Source: Rothia mucilaginosa (lineage in GTDB: Bacteria > Actinomycetota > Actinomycetes > Actinomycetales > Micrococcaceae). From it: a DNA stretch of 64,000 nucleotides. Shown here piece after piece: positions 1 through 8,149 of this stretch (its first letter is position 1; each line of letters starts with the position of its first letter). A program made the position numbers and the translations under genes. The notes under the pieces are model-generated. The model saw nothing but the letters and a program-made list of their open reading frames with translations, did no database searches and was not told the DNA's origin. The stretch lies in the NCBI RefSeq assembly GCF_901875305.1, contig NZ_CABFLY010000005.1, forward strand, positions 1 to 64,000, read 5' to 3'.

Positions 1-45
1 CCGGCGGTGGGGATTATCCGCCGTAAACCGAATACTGTTTTGTGA
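1..45 (+). other. possible 3' end of an upstream gene
   Basis: Two short frames are open from the left edge: one ends in TGA at 43-45, the other in TAA at 24-26 after a Gly-Gly-Gly-Asp-Tyr-Pro-Pro tail. A strong hairpin terminator follows at once, so a plus-strand gene very likely ends here. I cannot tell which frame is real or name the product. Confidence 0.3.
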
Positions 46-74
46 GACCGCCGGGGTGCTGCCGGCGGTCTTTT
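46..74 (+). terminator. rho-independent terminator
   Basis: Perfect 9-bp inverted repeat GACCGCCGG (46-54) / CCGGCGGTC (62-70) with a 7-base loop, followed by TTTT. It closes the gene running in from the left edge and separates it from tatB. Confidence 0.85.
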
Positions 75-195
75 GCGCTCTTAGCCGAGGGCGCAATGCT
101 TTCGGCGGGGCATTACCTCGCGCATCCCGCAAGTCCAGAGCTTAAAGACACGTTCGGATGGGCCCTTTTGGTCGGCGGCACCGGCCCGGAGCTGA

Positions 196-201
196 TAATC
201 T
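196..201 (+). promoter_or_regulatory. -10 box of a leaderless tatB promoter
   Basis: TAATCT, 7 bases before the GTG start. No ribosome-binding sequence lies between box and start. No clear -35 box is seen. Confidence 0.5.
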
Positions 202-208
202 ATATTCT

Positions 209-586
209 GTGTTTGGTATTAGTGGCACCGAGTTTATTATTCTGGCCATCATCACGTTTGTGGTGATTGGCCCCGAACGCATGCCCGAATACGCCCGTCA
301 GATTCGTGAATTCGTCAAGACTGTACGCCGTATGGCCTTTGACGCTAAGGACGACTTTAAGGAAGCCCTGGGCGAGACGGGTCTGGAAGATATTAACTGG
401 CGCCAGTACGACCCCCGCCAGTACGATCCGCGCGTGATTGTGAAGCAGGCATTCGCGGAGGATGACGCCGAGCGTGAGCGTGAGGCGAAGGCCCGCGAAG
501 AGGCGCTGCTGAAGGAAAAGGAGAAGGCTGAGAGCCGTGCTCTTCCGCGAGGCGCATACGCCCCCTTCGACGTGGACGCCACCTAA
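209..586 (+). CDS. tatB: Sec-independent protein translocase subunit TatB
   Basis: 125-residue subunit of the twin-arginine translocase, which with TatC forms the receptor for folded Tat substrates in the membrane. Seen: an N-terminal membrane segment (about residues 3-19) running into the family hinge GPERMPEYA, then an amphipathic helix and a charged Glu/Lys/Arg coiled tail that ends in a short acidic tip. I chose the GTG at 209 because it gives the family-typical start (Met-Phe-Gly-Ile-Ser-Gly) and because a -10 box TAATCT (196-201) lies exactly 7 bases upstream with no Shine-Dalgarno site, suggesting a leaderless mRNA. The ATG at 158 would add 17 atypical residues. It converges on the mrp operon at a shared terminator. 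TatA and TatC are not in the window. Confidence 0.88.
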   Translation: MFGISGTEFIILAIITFVVIGPERMPEYARQIREFVKTVRRMAFDAKDDFKEALGETGLEDINWRQYDPRQYDPRVIVKQAFAEDDAEREREAKAREEALLKEKEKAESRALPRGAYAPFDVDAT

Positions 587-598
587 GATTTTGAAACG

Positions 599-634
599 AA
601 AGAACCCCGCACCGGTGATGGCGCGGGGTTCTTT
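599..634. terminator. bidirectional terminator between tatB and mrp
   Basis: Perfect 12-bp stem, AAAGAACCCCGC (599-610) paired with 623-634, loop of 12 bases. The A-rich start and T-rich end provide a U tract for both directions, which suits the convergent genes on either side. Confidence 0.85.
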
Positions 635-660
635 CTGTATCAGCTTTTAGAAGCTTGATC

Positions 661-1863
661 CTAGACGAAGAGCGGCAGGCTCTGCCCGGCCCTCGACTCG
701 CCAGAATGCAGAAGCTGCGAGGCGATGGACTGGATCTCCTTAGCCGTCGCTGAGTCGGGACGACCCCACACGACGGGCATGCCCTCGTCGCCGCCGGTGC
801 GCAGGCTCACGTCCAGGGGAACCGAGCCAAGTAGCGGGACGGGGTAGGAGAGCGCCTCGGTGAGACGGTCCGCGAGCACCTGCCCGCCTCCGGAACCGAA
901 CATGTCGAGCACGGTGCCGTCGGGCAGGGTCATGGCGGCCATGTTCTCGACCACGCCCACGACCTTCTGGCCGGTCTGCAGGCTCAGGGTTCCGGCGCGT
1001 TCGGCCACATCTACGGCGGCGTGCTGCGGGGTGGAGATGAGCACGAGCTCCGCATTGGGTAGCAGCTGCGCCATGGAGATGGCGATGTCGCCGGTGCCGG
1101 GCGGCAGATCCAGCAGCAGCACGTCCAGGGCGCCGAAGTGCACGTCCATGATGAACTGCTCCAGCGCGCGGTGCAACATGGGGCCGCGCCACGCCACCGG
1201 CTCGTTACCCTTGAGGAACATGCCGATAGAAATCACGCGAATAAAACCGCCACCGACCTGCGCATCGCCCCAGCGGCGGGCGGGGGCGGGAACATCCACG
1301 GTCGGCGGAAGAATCAGGTCATCCAGGCGCGTGGGGGCGTCAGTGATGCCGAGCAGGCCCGGAATCGAGAAGCCGTGCACGTCCGCGTCGATAATGCCCA
1401 CCGAAAGCCCGCGCGAGGCGAAAGCCGCCGCGAGGTTGACCGTCATGGAGGACTTGCCCACGCCGCCCTTACCGGACACCACACCGAACACGCGGGTCAG
1501 CGAGCCGGGTGCGGTGAACGGGTTGGTGCGCTCGGGCTTGAGCATCGAACGCAGGGCAGAGCGCTGCTGCGGGTTCATCGCGCCCACCTGCAGTTGTACG
1601 CGCTCGATGCCCTCCACGGTAGTGGCGGCCTCGCGCACCTGCTGCTCGATGGTGTTCTTCAGCGGGCAACCCTCGATGGTGAGCAACACCTTCACTTCGG
1701 CCCAGTGGCGGCTGGGAATCGGCTCGCCCCGCTCATCCAGTTCGGGATGCACGAGTGCGGTTTCGACCATGCCAAGCTCCGTAATGGGGCGGCGCAGCTC
1801 GGGATCCTCCACTCGGGCAAGGGCCGCGTAGAGTGCATCCTGCAGCGGGTTATCGGCGCTCAC
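661..1863 (-). CDS. mrp: Mrp/NBP35-family iron-sulfur carrier P-loop ATPase
   Basis: 400-residue cytosolic protein of the Mrp (ApbC) family, thought to deliver Fe-S clusters to apoproteins with ATP. Residues 1 to about 100 form the N-terminal MIP18/DUF59 domain. The deviant Walker A loop GKGGVGKS is at residues 131-138, followed by typical switch motifs (DADVHG; DLPPGTGD). The C-terminal CxxC that bridges clusters in classical Mrp is absent: the region reads ENMAAMTLPDGT instead of ENMSxFxCPHC. The start is the GTG at 1863, preceded by GGAGGGAGG five bases upstream. A longer open frame upstream lies inside the DUF1003 gene. It overlaps that gene by 14 bases, so the two are translationally coupled. 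Confidence 0.88.
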   Translation of the reverse strand: MSADNPLQDALYAALARVEDPELRRPITELGMVETALVHPELDERGEPIPSRHWAEVKVLLTIEGCPLKNTIEQQVREAATTVEGIERVQLQVGAMNPQQRSALRSMLKPERTNPFTAPGSLTRVFGVVSGKGGVGKSSMTVNLAAAFASRGLSVGIIDADVHGFSIPGLLGITDAPTRLDDLILPPTVDVPAPARRWGDAQVGGGFIRVISIGMFLKGNEPVAWRGPMLHRALEQFIMDVHFGALDVLLLDLPPGTGDIAISMAQLLPNAELVLISTPQHAAVDVAERAGTLSLQTGQKVVGVVENMAAMTLPDGTVLDMFGSGGGQVLADRLTEALSYPVPLLGSVPLDVSLRTGGDEGMPVVWGRPDSATAKEIQSIASQLLHSGESRAGQSLPLFV

Positions 1864-2677
1864 GGGCGCCTCCCTCCGGGGTAGCGTCCGAGATCTTGGC
1901 CGGGCTTTCCGCCTTCCGTTCGCCCGAGTTCTCAGCGTGCGCGGAGTCCTCGTTCTCGGCTTCCGCGCCCTCAACGCCGTCGGAGGCATCGATATCGTCG
2001 ATGGCCTCCTCCAGGTCCTCAATGTCCTCGCTGATGTCCTGCAGCTGTTCGGCGTGGCGCTCCTGCTCCTGCGCAATGTTCTGCAGTTCCTCAAGAATGT
2101 CGCGCAACTCGCTACGGACGAAGTCACGGGTCGCAACCTCACGCAGAGCAATACGTAGCGAAGCGATCTCGCGGGTCAGGTACTGGGTCTCCTCCAGGTT
2201 CTGCTGATCGCGCTTGCGGTCCTCGGAAGCCATCACACGGTCGCGGTCATCCTGACGGTTCTGCGCGAGTAGCAGCAGGGGAGCGGCGTATGAAGCCTGC
2301 AGGGACAGCATCAGGGTCAGCAGGGTGAAGTTCAGGCTACGCGGGTCGAACTGCATCTCCTCCGGCGCGAGGGAGTTCCAGGCCAGCCACACGCCACAGA
2401 AGATGGTCATCCACATCAAAAATTGCGGGGTACCCATGTAGCGTGCGAACGCCTCGGTCATGCGGCCGAAAGAGTCCGGGTTGGGGCTGGAAAATAGCCT
2501 CGGCTTGCGGGTGCCGGGGGTGCTCAGCTGGGAGTCGCTACGCTGCGGGCGGGCATCGCTGCGCTCGCGGTTGCGTTCAGCGTATTTTTTCTCCAGACGG
2601 TCTTTGAGAATGCGCGCCTTATCGATGCGGGGGTTCTCTTCGGTACGGTTTGCGTCGCGGCGGTTAGCATCACCCAA
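1850..2677 (-). CDS. DUF1003 family membrane protein
   Basis: 275 residues. About residues 75-145 match the DUF1003 pattern: two membrane segments (FLMWMTIFCGVWLAWN and a leucine-rich one ending SYAAPLLLLAQNRQ) with the conserved FDPRSLNFTLL-type loop between. Residues 1-65 are basic and polar. The tail from about 150 is a long Glu/Gln coiled coil followed by an acidic, Ala/Glu-rich end. It overlaps the MgtE/CBS gene by 8 bases and mrp by 14, so the three form one leftward operon. The family's biochemical function is unknown; its constant company with an MgtE-N/CBS protein suggests a Mg2+- or nucleotide-linked role at the membrane (inference). Confidence 0.8.
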   Translation of the reverse strand: MGDANRRDANRTEENPRIDKARILKDRLEKKYAERNRERSDARPQRSDSQLSTPGTRKPRLFSSPNPDSFGRMTEAFARYMGTPQFLMWMTIFCGVWLAWNSLAPEEMQFDPRSLNFTLLTLMLSLQASYAAPLLLLAQNRQDDRDRVMASEDRKRDQQNLEETQYLTREIASLRIALREVATRDFVRSELRDILEELQNIAQEQERHAEQLQDISEDIEDLEEAIDDIDASDGVEGAEAENEDSAHAENSGERKAESPAKISDATPEGGARERR

Positions 2678-3998
2678 AGCGTCGTCCTACCTTTCGTACG
2701 GGAGTTCCATCATCGTTAGTTCGCCAGTCTTCGGGCAGGAGAGCATCGAGCACGTCGTCGATGGTCACTGCGCCTACTAGGCGGTGCGAATCGTTCACAA
2801 TGGGAACGATGGTCAGGTCGTAGGTTGCGAGCACGCGAGCTAGCTGTTCGAGGCTGGCCTGGTCAGAGACCGGCTCGGTGTCAGTATCAAGGATGTGACC
2901 GATAGGCTCGCTCGGCGGCACACGCAACAGCTTCTGCATGTGCACCAGGCCCAGGTATTTACCCGTCGGTGTTTCCAGGGGCGGGCGGGTCACCATGACG
3001 GCAGCCGCCATCGCCGGAGGAATCTCCTCAGCGCGGATGTTAGCGAGCGCCTCGGCGACGGTCGCCTCGGGGGATAGGATAATCGGCACGGGGTTCATGA
3101 GCGAACCGGCGGTACCCTCGTCGTATTCAAGCAGTCGACGCACGTCGTCCGCCTCGTCGGGCTCCATGAGCTCCAGTAGCTTCTCACGCTGGGCGTCGTC
3201 GAGTTCGATAAGCAGGTCGGCCGCGTCGTCCGGTTCCATCTCTTCGAGCACCTGCGCTGCACGCTCGTCGTCCAGGTGTGAAAGAATCTGCACCTGGTCC
3301 TCGGCGGGCAACTCCTGCAGAACGTCTGCGAGGCGCTCGTCCTGCAACTCGGCGGCGATTTCGACCATGCGTTTATCGCTCATCTCGTGGATGGCGTCCG
3401 CAAGGTCGGCGGGCTTGGAGTTTTCGTGGTTGGCCACGAACGCGGTGGCCGCCTGCGGCTCCACGTCGGTCGAGAGCAGAGCCTCGTCCCAGTCGACGAT
3501 GAGAGTTTCTTTGGACCGGCGGCGCCAGGTGCTGGAGCCGGAGTTGACGCGGGAGACAAACAGTTCAGTGACCCCCCAGTCGCCATTGCGGCGCTGTTCA
3601 ATGGCGACGTCCTCAATGACGGCGTCACCGCTGCCGTCGAGCAGACGCACGCGACGGTCGAAAAGCTCACCAACGATGAGGGTCTCAGAGTTACGCTGTT
3701 CGAAGCGGCGCAAGTTCACCAGGCCGGTCGAAATAATCTGTGAAGCGTCGATACTGCGCACACGAGTCATGGGCATGAACACGCGTTTCTTGCCGAGCAC
3801 CTCAACGATGATGCCGACAACAATAGGTTCGGTGCCCTTGGCGGGGCGGGCACCCGCAATGGATGCGCCCAGGCCGCGTTTGAGCACGACGACGTCGCGG
3901 AGACGGCCGAGGCGGTCACCGAAGGGGTCAAAAACATCGAGGCCCAAAAGGCGGGCAATGTAAATCTTGCTGGGGGCGCTGAACTTAGAATTGCTCAC
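2670..3998 (-). CDS. MgtE N-terminal and CBS domain protein without a transport domain
   Basis: 442 residues. The N-terminal half is a PRC-barrel-like region (LLGLDVFDPFGDRLGRLRDVVV). It is followed by an MgtE-N helical superhelix (repeats such as ELPAEDQVQILSHL, EEMEPDDAADLLIEL, LMEPDEADDVRRLL) and two CBS motifs, the second ending VGAVTIDDVLDALLPEDW. The multi-pass pore domain of true MgtE channels is missing, so this is a soluble sensor or scaffold, not a transporter. The GTG at 3998 is chosen because homologs begin just before the IARLLGLDVFDP motif, and because a -10 box TACCCT lies 6 bases upstream. The GTG gene is first in the operon with DUF1003 and mrp, and diverges from the stress-protein gene. 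Confidence 0.8.
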   Translation of the reverse strand: MSNSKFSAPSKIYIARLLGLDVFDPFGDRLGRLRDVVVLKRGLGASIAGARPAKGTEPIVVGIIVEVLGKKRVFMPMTRVRSIDASQIISTGLVNLRRFEQRNSETLIVGELFDRRVRLLDGSGDAVIEDVAIEQRRNGDWGVTELFVSRVNSGSSTWRRRSKETLIVDWDEALLSTDVEPQAATAFVANHENSKPADLADAIHEMSDKRMVEIAAELQDERLADVLQELPAEDQVQILSHLDDERAAQVLEEMEPDDAADLLIELDDAQREKLLELMEPDEADDVRRLLEYDEGTAGSLMNPVPIILSPEATVAEALANIRAEEIPPAMAAAVMVTRPPLETPTGKYLGLVHMQKLLRVPPSEPIGHILDTDTEPVSDQASLEQLARVLATYDLTIVPIVNDSHRLVGAVTIDDVLDALLPEDWRTNDDGTPVRKVGRRFG

Positions 3999-4004
3999 CC
4001 CTCT

Positions 4005-4010
4005 AGGGTA
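4005..4010 (-). promoter_or_regulatory. -10 box of a leaderless promoter for the MgtE/CBS operon
   Basis: On the minus strand TACCCT ends 6 bases before the GTG at 3998, placing transcription start on the start codon itself. The nearest purine-rich string, AGAGGG, abuts the start codon and is too close to serve as a normal ribosome site. Confidence 0.5.
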
Positions 4011-4098
4011 CGCTCCACCGCCTGGAATCGCACTTTGAGCGTTCTCGTTCTCAACGGTGCACGCTGAGAAGCCCAGCGGCTGAGTTCTTGCAGGCCGG

Positions 4099-4104
4099 TA
4101 CAAT
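4099..4104 (+). promoter_or_regulatory. -10 box of a leaderless promoter for the stress-protein gene
   Basis: TACAAT, a near-consensus -10 hexamer, ends 7 bases before the ATG at 4112. The interval is TAAAACC with no Shine-Dalgarno sequence. No good -35 is present at 16-18 bases. Confidence 0.55.
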
Positions 4105-4111
4105 TAAAACC

Positions 4112-5122
4112 ATGACTTCTCAGTTGCCGAATCTGCCCAATACCCCGCCCTCATCGTTCATGGCCTCGCGCCTGGCACAGGCTAACGGCCACCCCATGCC
4201 GAGCGGCGAGCCGGTCGCCTCCTTCGTGCGTCACGACGACGCGCTGTCCGCTTTTGACGTGCTGAGCGAGCAGCAGTTCCCGGTGACGGCGCTGTATCTG
4301 GTCAACGACGGCATCCGTCAGGTGGAGTACCCGGTGCAGACCGGCTACGGCCGCGCCCTGCTGGTATCCGCCATCCAGGGCGTCATGATCGGCCTGCTGT
4401 ACTCGATGTTTGTGGCGGCCGGCGGCACGAACTTTATGACCGCGGCACTCTCAACGGTGCCGATTTCTGTGGCTATTTTTGTGCTGTGGCGCGTGTTCGA
4501 CCTGCGCCGCGGCCGTGGGGTGCGCTACCCCATGCGCACCGAGGCGATTCCCTCCCGCACCGTGCTGTACGCTCTGCCGGAGTACGCTCAGGATGCGCGG
4601 CGCGTGCTGGGTGCGCACCCTCGCTTCTCGGCAGCGGTTGCGGCTGCACGTGCGGCGACAGCCCCGCAGGATTCTCAGGTGCGTGCCGCTCAGAGCACCG
4701 TCTCGATGAATGGCGCGCCGGTTCCGACCGGTGCCCCGAAGGCGCCGTCCTATCGTTCGCAGGCCGGTAGCCAACCCGCCCCGAACCAGAACCTGCCCGA
4801 GCGCGATACTACCGCGCAGAACGCGGTGGCCCAGAGCGCGGCGCAGAACATGCCGGCGCCCACCCAGCCCACGCAGACCGTTCCGACCGCCCAAATCCAA
4901 TCCGCTCAGTCTGCCCAGACCCAGCCCGCCGCCCAAGAGCTGGCAAGCACCGCACAGGCAAACGCGCAGACGGATGCACAGAAGCGCCCGGCTCAGCGCT
5001 TCGGCCTGCGCGTGGACGACCCGGAGGAATACGCCAAACTGATTCAGCCCAAGCCGCAGCGTCCCACCCCGCGCCCGCAGGGCCTACATGATAAGAACCA
5101 GCCCACTCAGGACTCCGAATAA
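4112..5122 (+). CDS. general stress protein (YflT-like N-terminal domain) with a disordered Gln/Pro tail
   Basis: 336 residues. The first 150 or so resemble the actinobacterial general stress protein family. A ferredoxin-like stretch (PVASFVRHDDALSAFDVLSEQQFPVTALYLV) is followed by a basic loop and two hydrophobic segments (about 95-115 and 120-140) that probably insert in the membrane. From about residue 180 the protein is a low-complexity Ala/Gln/Pro/Thr tail with many short AQ repeats, ending in a basic Pro-rich stretch. ATG 4112 is used because it follows a leaderless -10 box; an in-frame TTG at 4088 would lie upstream of the transcript. Its exact role is unknown. Confidence 0.7.
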   Translation: MTSQLPNLPNTPPSSFMASRLAQANGHPMPSGEPVASFVRHDDALSAFDVLSEQQFPVTALYLVNDGIRQVEYPVQTGYGRALLVSAIQGVMIGLLYSMFVAAGGTNFMTAALSTVPISVAIFVLWRVFDLRRGRGVRYPMRTEAIPSRTVLYALPEYAQDARRVLGAHPRFSAAVAAARAATAPQDSQVRAAQSTVSMNGAPVPTGAPKAPSYRSQAGSQPAPNQNLPERDTTAQNAVAQSAAQNMPAPTQPTQTVPTAQIQSAQSAQTQPAAQELASTAQANAQTDAQKRPAQRFGLRVDDPEEYAKLIQPKPQRPTPRPQGLHDKNQPTQDSE

Positions 5123-5198
5123 CCTCAACCTGCAACACGGTAGCCGCCCCTAGCCGTGGGAAACAGGCAGAGAAGACGGCAATATAGAAGACACGCGG

Positions 5199-5232
5199 AA
5201 GCCCCTCACCGATTCACTCGGTGAGGGGCTTT
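5199..5232. terminator. bidirectional terminator between convergent genes
   Basis: AAGCCCCTCACC (5199-5210) pairs perfectly with GGTGAGGGGCTT (5220-5231), loop of 9 bases. It lies between the stress-protein gene and the end of the aminopeptidase gene and can serve both. Confidence 0.8.
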
Positions 5233-5282
5233 CCTCATGCATAGACAACCGGTACTAACCGGTACATCCGGCGGGGATGGGG

Positions 5283-6818
5283 TTACGCCTCCTTGGAGAG
5301 CTTAGCCATCCACTCCTCAATGCCCTCGACGGTGCGGGGCAGAGCAGCGGAGAGGTTCACGTTGCCGTCCTCGGTGCAGAGCACATCGTCCTCCAGGCGG
5401 ATGCCGATGCCGCGGTACTCCTCGGGAACAGACAGGTCCTCGTCCTTGAAGTACAGTGCCGGCTCAATGGTGAAGACCATGCCCGGCTCCAGCTCAGCCC
5501 ACATGTACAGCTCAGCCTTAGCCTGTGCGCAGTCGTGCACGTCCAGGCCCAGGTGGTGGCTGGTGCCGTGCGGCATCCAGCGGCGGTGCTGACCGCCCTC
5601 AACGGTGAGCGAAACATCGGCGGAAACCGGCAGCAGGCCCCACTCTTCCAGGCGGTGCGCCAGAACGTTCATGGCGGCCTCGTGGATTTCGTAGAACTTG
5701 GTGCCCGGCTTAGCCTCAGCGAACGCGGCGTCAGCGGCGTCCAGCACAGCGTTGTAGACCTTCGCCTGAACCTCGGTGAACTTACCGTTCACGGGGAAGG
5801 TACGGGTCACGTCTGCGGTGTACAGGGTGTCGTCCTCAACACCTGCGTCCAGCAGCAGCAGCTTGCCGTCGTCCACGGTGCCGTTGTTACGAATCCAGTG
5901 CAGGATAGTTGCGTTGTTACCGCAAGCTGCGATGGTGTCATAGCCTAGGTCGTTACCGTCGGTACGTGCCACGGAGAAGAACGCGGTCTCAACCACGCGC
6001 TCGCCACGGTGGTGCTCCTTAGCCTTCGGCAGCTCGCGCACAACCTCCTCGAAGCCCTTGACGGTCATAGCAACCGAACGCTTCAGGTTCTCAACCTCAA
6101 GCTCGTCCTTAATCAGACGAGCCTCAGAAAGAGCCACAGCCAGCTCGGAGTCCAGCTTGTCAGCCTGCTCCAGCTCCACGCCGGTGTTGTAGCGGGATGT
6201 GTCAACGAGAGCATCAACAGCCGGGTCAACGTTGCGGACCAGGCGGATGTTTACGCCACCCAGGCCCTGGTTGCCGGCGTTCTTGGTGATGGCCACCTCA
6301 AGCTCGGACAGGTCGCGGGTGCGGATGCCGAAACGCTCCGAGAACTCCTTCAGAGTCGGGCGGGGGCCAACCCAGAACTCGCCGTAGCGTGCATCTGCGT
6401 AGAACTCGGTGGTGTCGCGGCCAGCCAGCGGGCGGAAGTACAGGGTCACCTCGTGGTTAGAACCGTTGTCGCCGGTACCCTCTTCGACGGGCTCAAAAAT
6501 CAGCACGGCATCCGGCTCATGGTCGATACCCAAACCGGTCTGGTGCGCAAACGCCGAGTGCGGGCGGAAACGGTAATCGCAGTCGTTCGAACGGACCTTC
6601 AGAGGGCCTGCGGGCAGAACCAGGCGCTCGCCGGGGAATGCCTTAGAAATCTTGGCGCGGCGCTCGGCTGCGTAATCGGCTACGCGCTCGCGGGTGTAGC
6701 CACTGTCCTCGGCCTTGGCCCAGTCCTTAGCGATGAATTCAGTAAACGCAGGTGCTTTGGGGGTGCTGCGGTGATCAGTCTTCTGAGCTTCGGTGCTCTT
6801 CTTATTGTTCTCAGTCAT
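5283..6818 (-). CDS. pepP: Xaa-Pro aminopeptidase (M24, aminopeptidase P family)
   Basis: 511-residue metallopeptidase that removes an N-terminal residue preceding proline. Residues about 50-200 are the AMP_N domain; the catalytic pita-bread domain follows. All five metal ligands are visible: D324 (LLLDAGVE), D336 (TADVTRT), H421 (GTSHHLGLDVHD), E452 (FTIEPALYF) and E476 (GIRLEDDVL). The length matches actinobacterial PepP (about 500-530). ATG 6818 is preceded by a -10 box TATGAT at 6 bases and no ribosome site, so the mRNA is probably leaderless. It stands alone, diverging from the PHP gene. Confidence 0.93.
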   Translation of the reverse strand: MTENNKKSTEAQKTDHRSTPKAPAFTEFIAKDWAKAEDSGYTRERVADYAAERRAKISKAFPGERLVLPAGPLKVRSNDCDYRFRPHSAFAHQTGLGIDHEPDAVLIFEPVEEGTGDNGSNHEVTLYFRPLAGRDTTEFYADARYGEFWVGPRPTLKEFSERFGIRTRDLSELEVAITKNAGNQGLGGVNIRLVRNVDPAVDALVDTSRYNTGVELEQADKLDSELAVALSEARLIKDELEVENLKRSVAMTVKGFEEVVRELPKAKEHHRGERVVETAFFSVARTDGNDLGYDTIAACGNNATILHWIRNNGTVDDGKLLLLDAGVEDDTLYTADVTRTFPVNGKFTEVQAKVYNAVLDAADAAFAEAKPGTKFYEIHEAAMNVLAHRLEEWGLLPVSADVSLTVEGGQHRRWMPHGTSHHLGLDVHDCAQAKAELYMWAELEPGMVFTIEPALYFKDEDLSVPEEYRGIGIRLEDDVLCTEDGNVNLSAALPRTVEGIEEWMAKLSKEA

Positions 6819-6824
6819 GCCTTA

Positions 6825-6830
6825 ATCATA
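6825..6830 (-). promoter_or_regulatory. -10 box of a leaderless pepP promoter
   Basis: TATGAT on the minus strand, 6 bases before the ATG at 6818. The spacer TAAGGC contains no functional Shine-Dalgarno spacing. Confidence 0.55.
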
Positions 6831-6988
6831 TCGCCTTCGCCACAGGCGGGCGTATATTCGGGTGACCTTGACTAAATAGGCGATGGGCCGCCGCTAATGT
6901 TGGTAGGGTTGAATCAGAAGAGTAGATGACATGCCTTAAACCCCGCTGAGGTGGCAACGAACTAGCAGGGGCGGGGAGGGAGAGAATT

Positions 6989-7957
6989 ATGGCGCAGACA
7001 GAACATCGAAACAGCAAACGGCAGAGTAGCGAACAGCAGGCACCGCAGCCCGCTGAATCGGGCGCGCCTGAAAACCTGAACCCTGCTGGGCGGTATGACC
7101 TGCATATTCACTCCGCTATCTCAGACGGCACCCAAAGCCTTGAAGAGCTGGTGCCGCTCATCGCCCACACCGGGCTGGCCGGATTCGCTCTGACCGATCA
7201 CGACACTGCCTCCGGATGGGAACAGGCCGCACGCCTGGCTAAGGAGCACGACCTGGACTTTCTGCCCGGCGCCGAGTTCTCCTGCCGCTACCGCTACACC
7301 GACGACGAAGGCCACTCCCGCACAAAGACGATTCACCTGCTGGCCTACGGCTTCGACCCGGTGCACTCAGAGCTTGCCCACCGTGTGGAGGAAATTCGTC
7401 TCAGCCGCGAGGGCCGCGCCCGCGCCATCCTCGAGCGTCTGGCCGCCGACTACCCACTGACCTGGGACGACGTGCTCGCCCAGGTGGGGGAGGGCAACGC
7501 TGCCGTGGGCCGCCCGCACATTGCCGATGCGCTGGTTGCCGCCGGAATCGTGCAGGACCGCACCGAAGCCTTCAACCGCTTGCTCTACACGGGCAGCCCC
7601 TACTACGTGCCCCAGCAGGCCCTGGACCCGGTGGAGGCGGTGCGCCTGGTCCGCGAGGCCGGCGGCGTGCCGGTCATCGCGCACCCCATGAGCACGATGC
7701 GCGGCCCCGCGTTGAGCTTGGAGTACCTGGGCAAGCTGGTGGATGCGGGCCTGGCCGGCGTGGAGGTGTATCACCGCGAAAACTCCGAGGAAGACCGGGC
7801 GCGCCTGCTGAAGTTTATCGAGGAGTGCCGCGCGGCGGGCACCGACCTGCTGGTGACGGGTTCGAGTGATTATCACGGCGCGGGCAAGCCGAACCTACTG
7901 GGTGAGAATACGACGGATGCGGCGACGGTGGCGCGTATCCGTGAACAAATCGCGTAG
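6989..7957 (+). CDS. PHP domain metal-dependent phosphoesterase
   Basis: 322 residues, PHP superfamily. Motif 1 is at residues 39-46 (H39, H41, D46 in DLHIHSAISDG), motif 2 at D70-H71-D72 (LTDHD), then a Glu in PGAEFS, a central HPM, and a C-terminal GSSDYHG. This matches the family of TrpH/RnaAM-type enzymes that hydrolyse 3',5'-nucleoside bisphosphates or the 5' ends of short RNAs; which substrate is used here is not shown by the sequence. The ATG has a good ribosome site (GGGAGGGAG) upstream. The N-terminal 30 residues are polar and probably disordered. A strong terminator follows, so it is monocistronic. Confidence 0.82.
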   Translation: MAQTEHRNSKRQSSEQQAPQPAESGAPENLNPAGRYDLHIHSAISDGTQSLEELVPLIAHTGLAGFALTDHDTASGWEQAARLAKEHDLDFLPGAEFSCRYRYTDDEGHSRTKTIHLLAYGFDPVHSELAHRVEEIRLSREGRARAILERLAADYPLTWDDVLAQVGEGNAAVGRPHIADALVAAGIVQDRTEAFNRLLYTGSPYYVPQQALDPVEAVRLVREAGGVPVIAHPMSTMRGPALSLEYLGKLVDAGLAGVEVYHRENSEEDRARLLKFIEECRAAGTDLLVTGSSDYHGAGKPNLLGENTTDAATVARIREQIA

Positions 7958-8004
7958 GGCACCCGACGGGCCGCACCTATTCACGCCTATTCAGCGAACG
8001 CACG

Positions 8005-8048
8005 AAGGGGCGGGACGGAATCTCCTGAGATTCCGTCCCGCCCCTTTT
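8005..8048 (+). terminator. rho-independent terminator of the PHP gene
   Basis: Very long stem: 8005-8024 (AAGGGGCGGGACGG...) pairs with 8027-8046, with an essentially minimal loop, ending in TTTT. It is also symmetrical enough to stop the convergent methyltransferase transcript. Confidence 0.9.
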
Positions 8049-8149
8049 CGCATACGGGTTGCGCCTCTGGCGGCGCGGTTAAGCCGGCCCGAATTACCGG
8101 GCAGGTCGAACGAGCTAAGCCGGCCTGAAAAGTAGAACCGGACGCGCGG

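Noticed and set aside
158..208. Longer N-terminus for TatB from ATG 158
   Set aside because: The 17 extra residues are basic/polar and unlike TatB, and the region lies upstream of the likely transcription start.
2670..3998. Magnesium transporter MgtE
   Set aside because: Only the N-terminal and CBS domains are present; the five-helix pore domain is missing.
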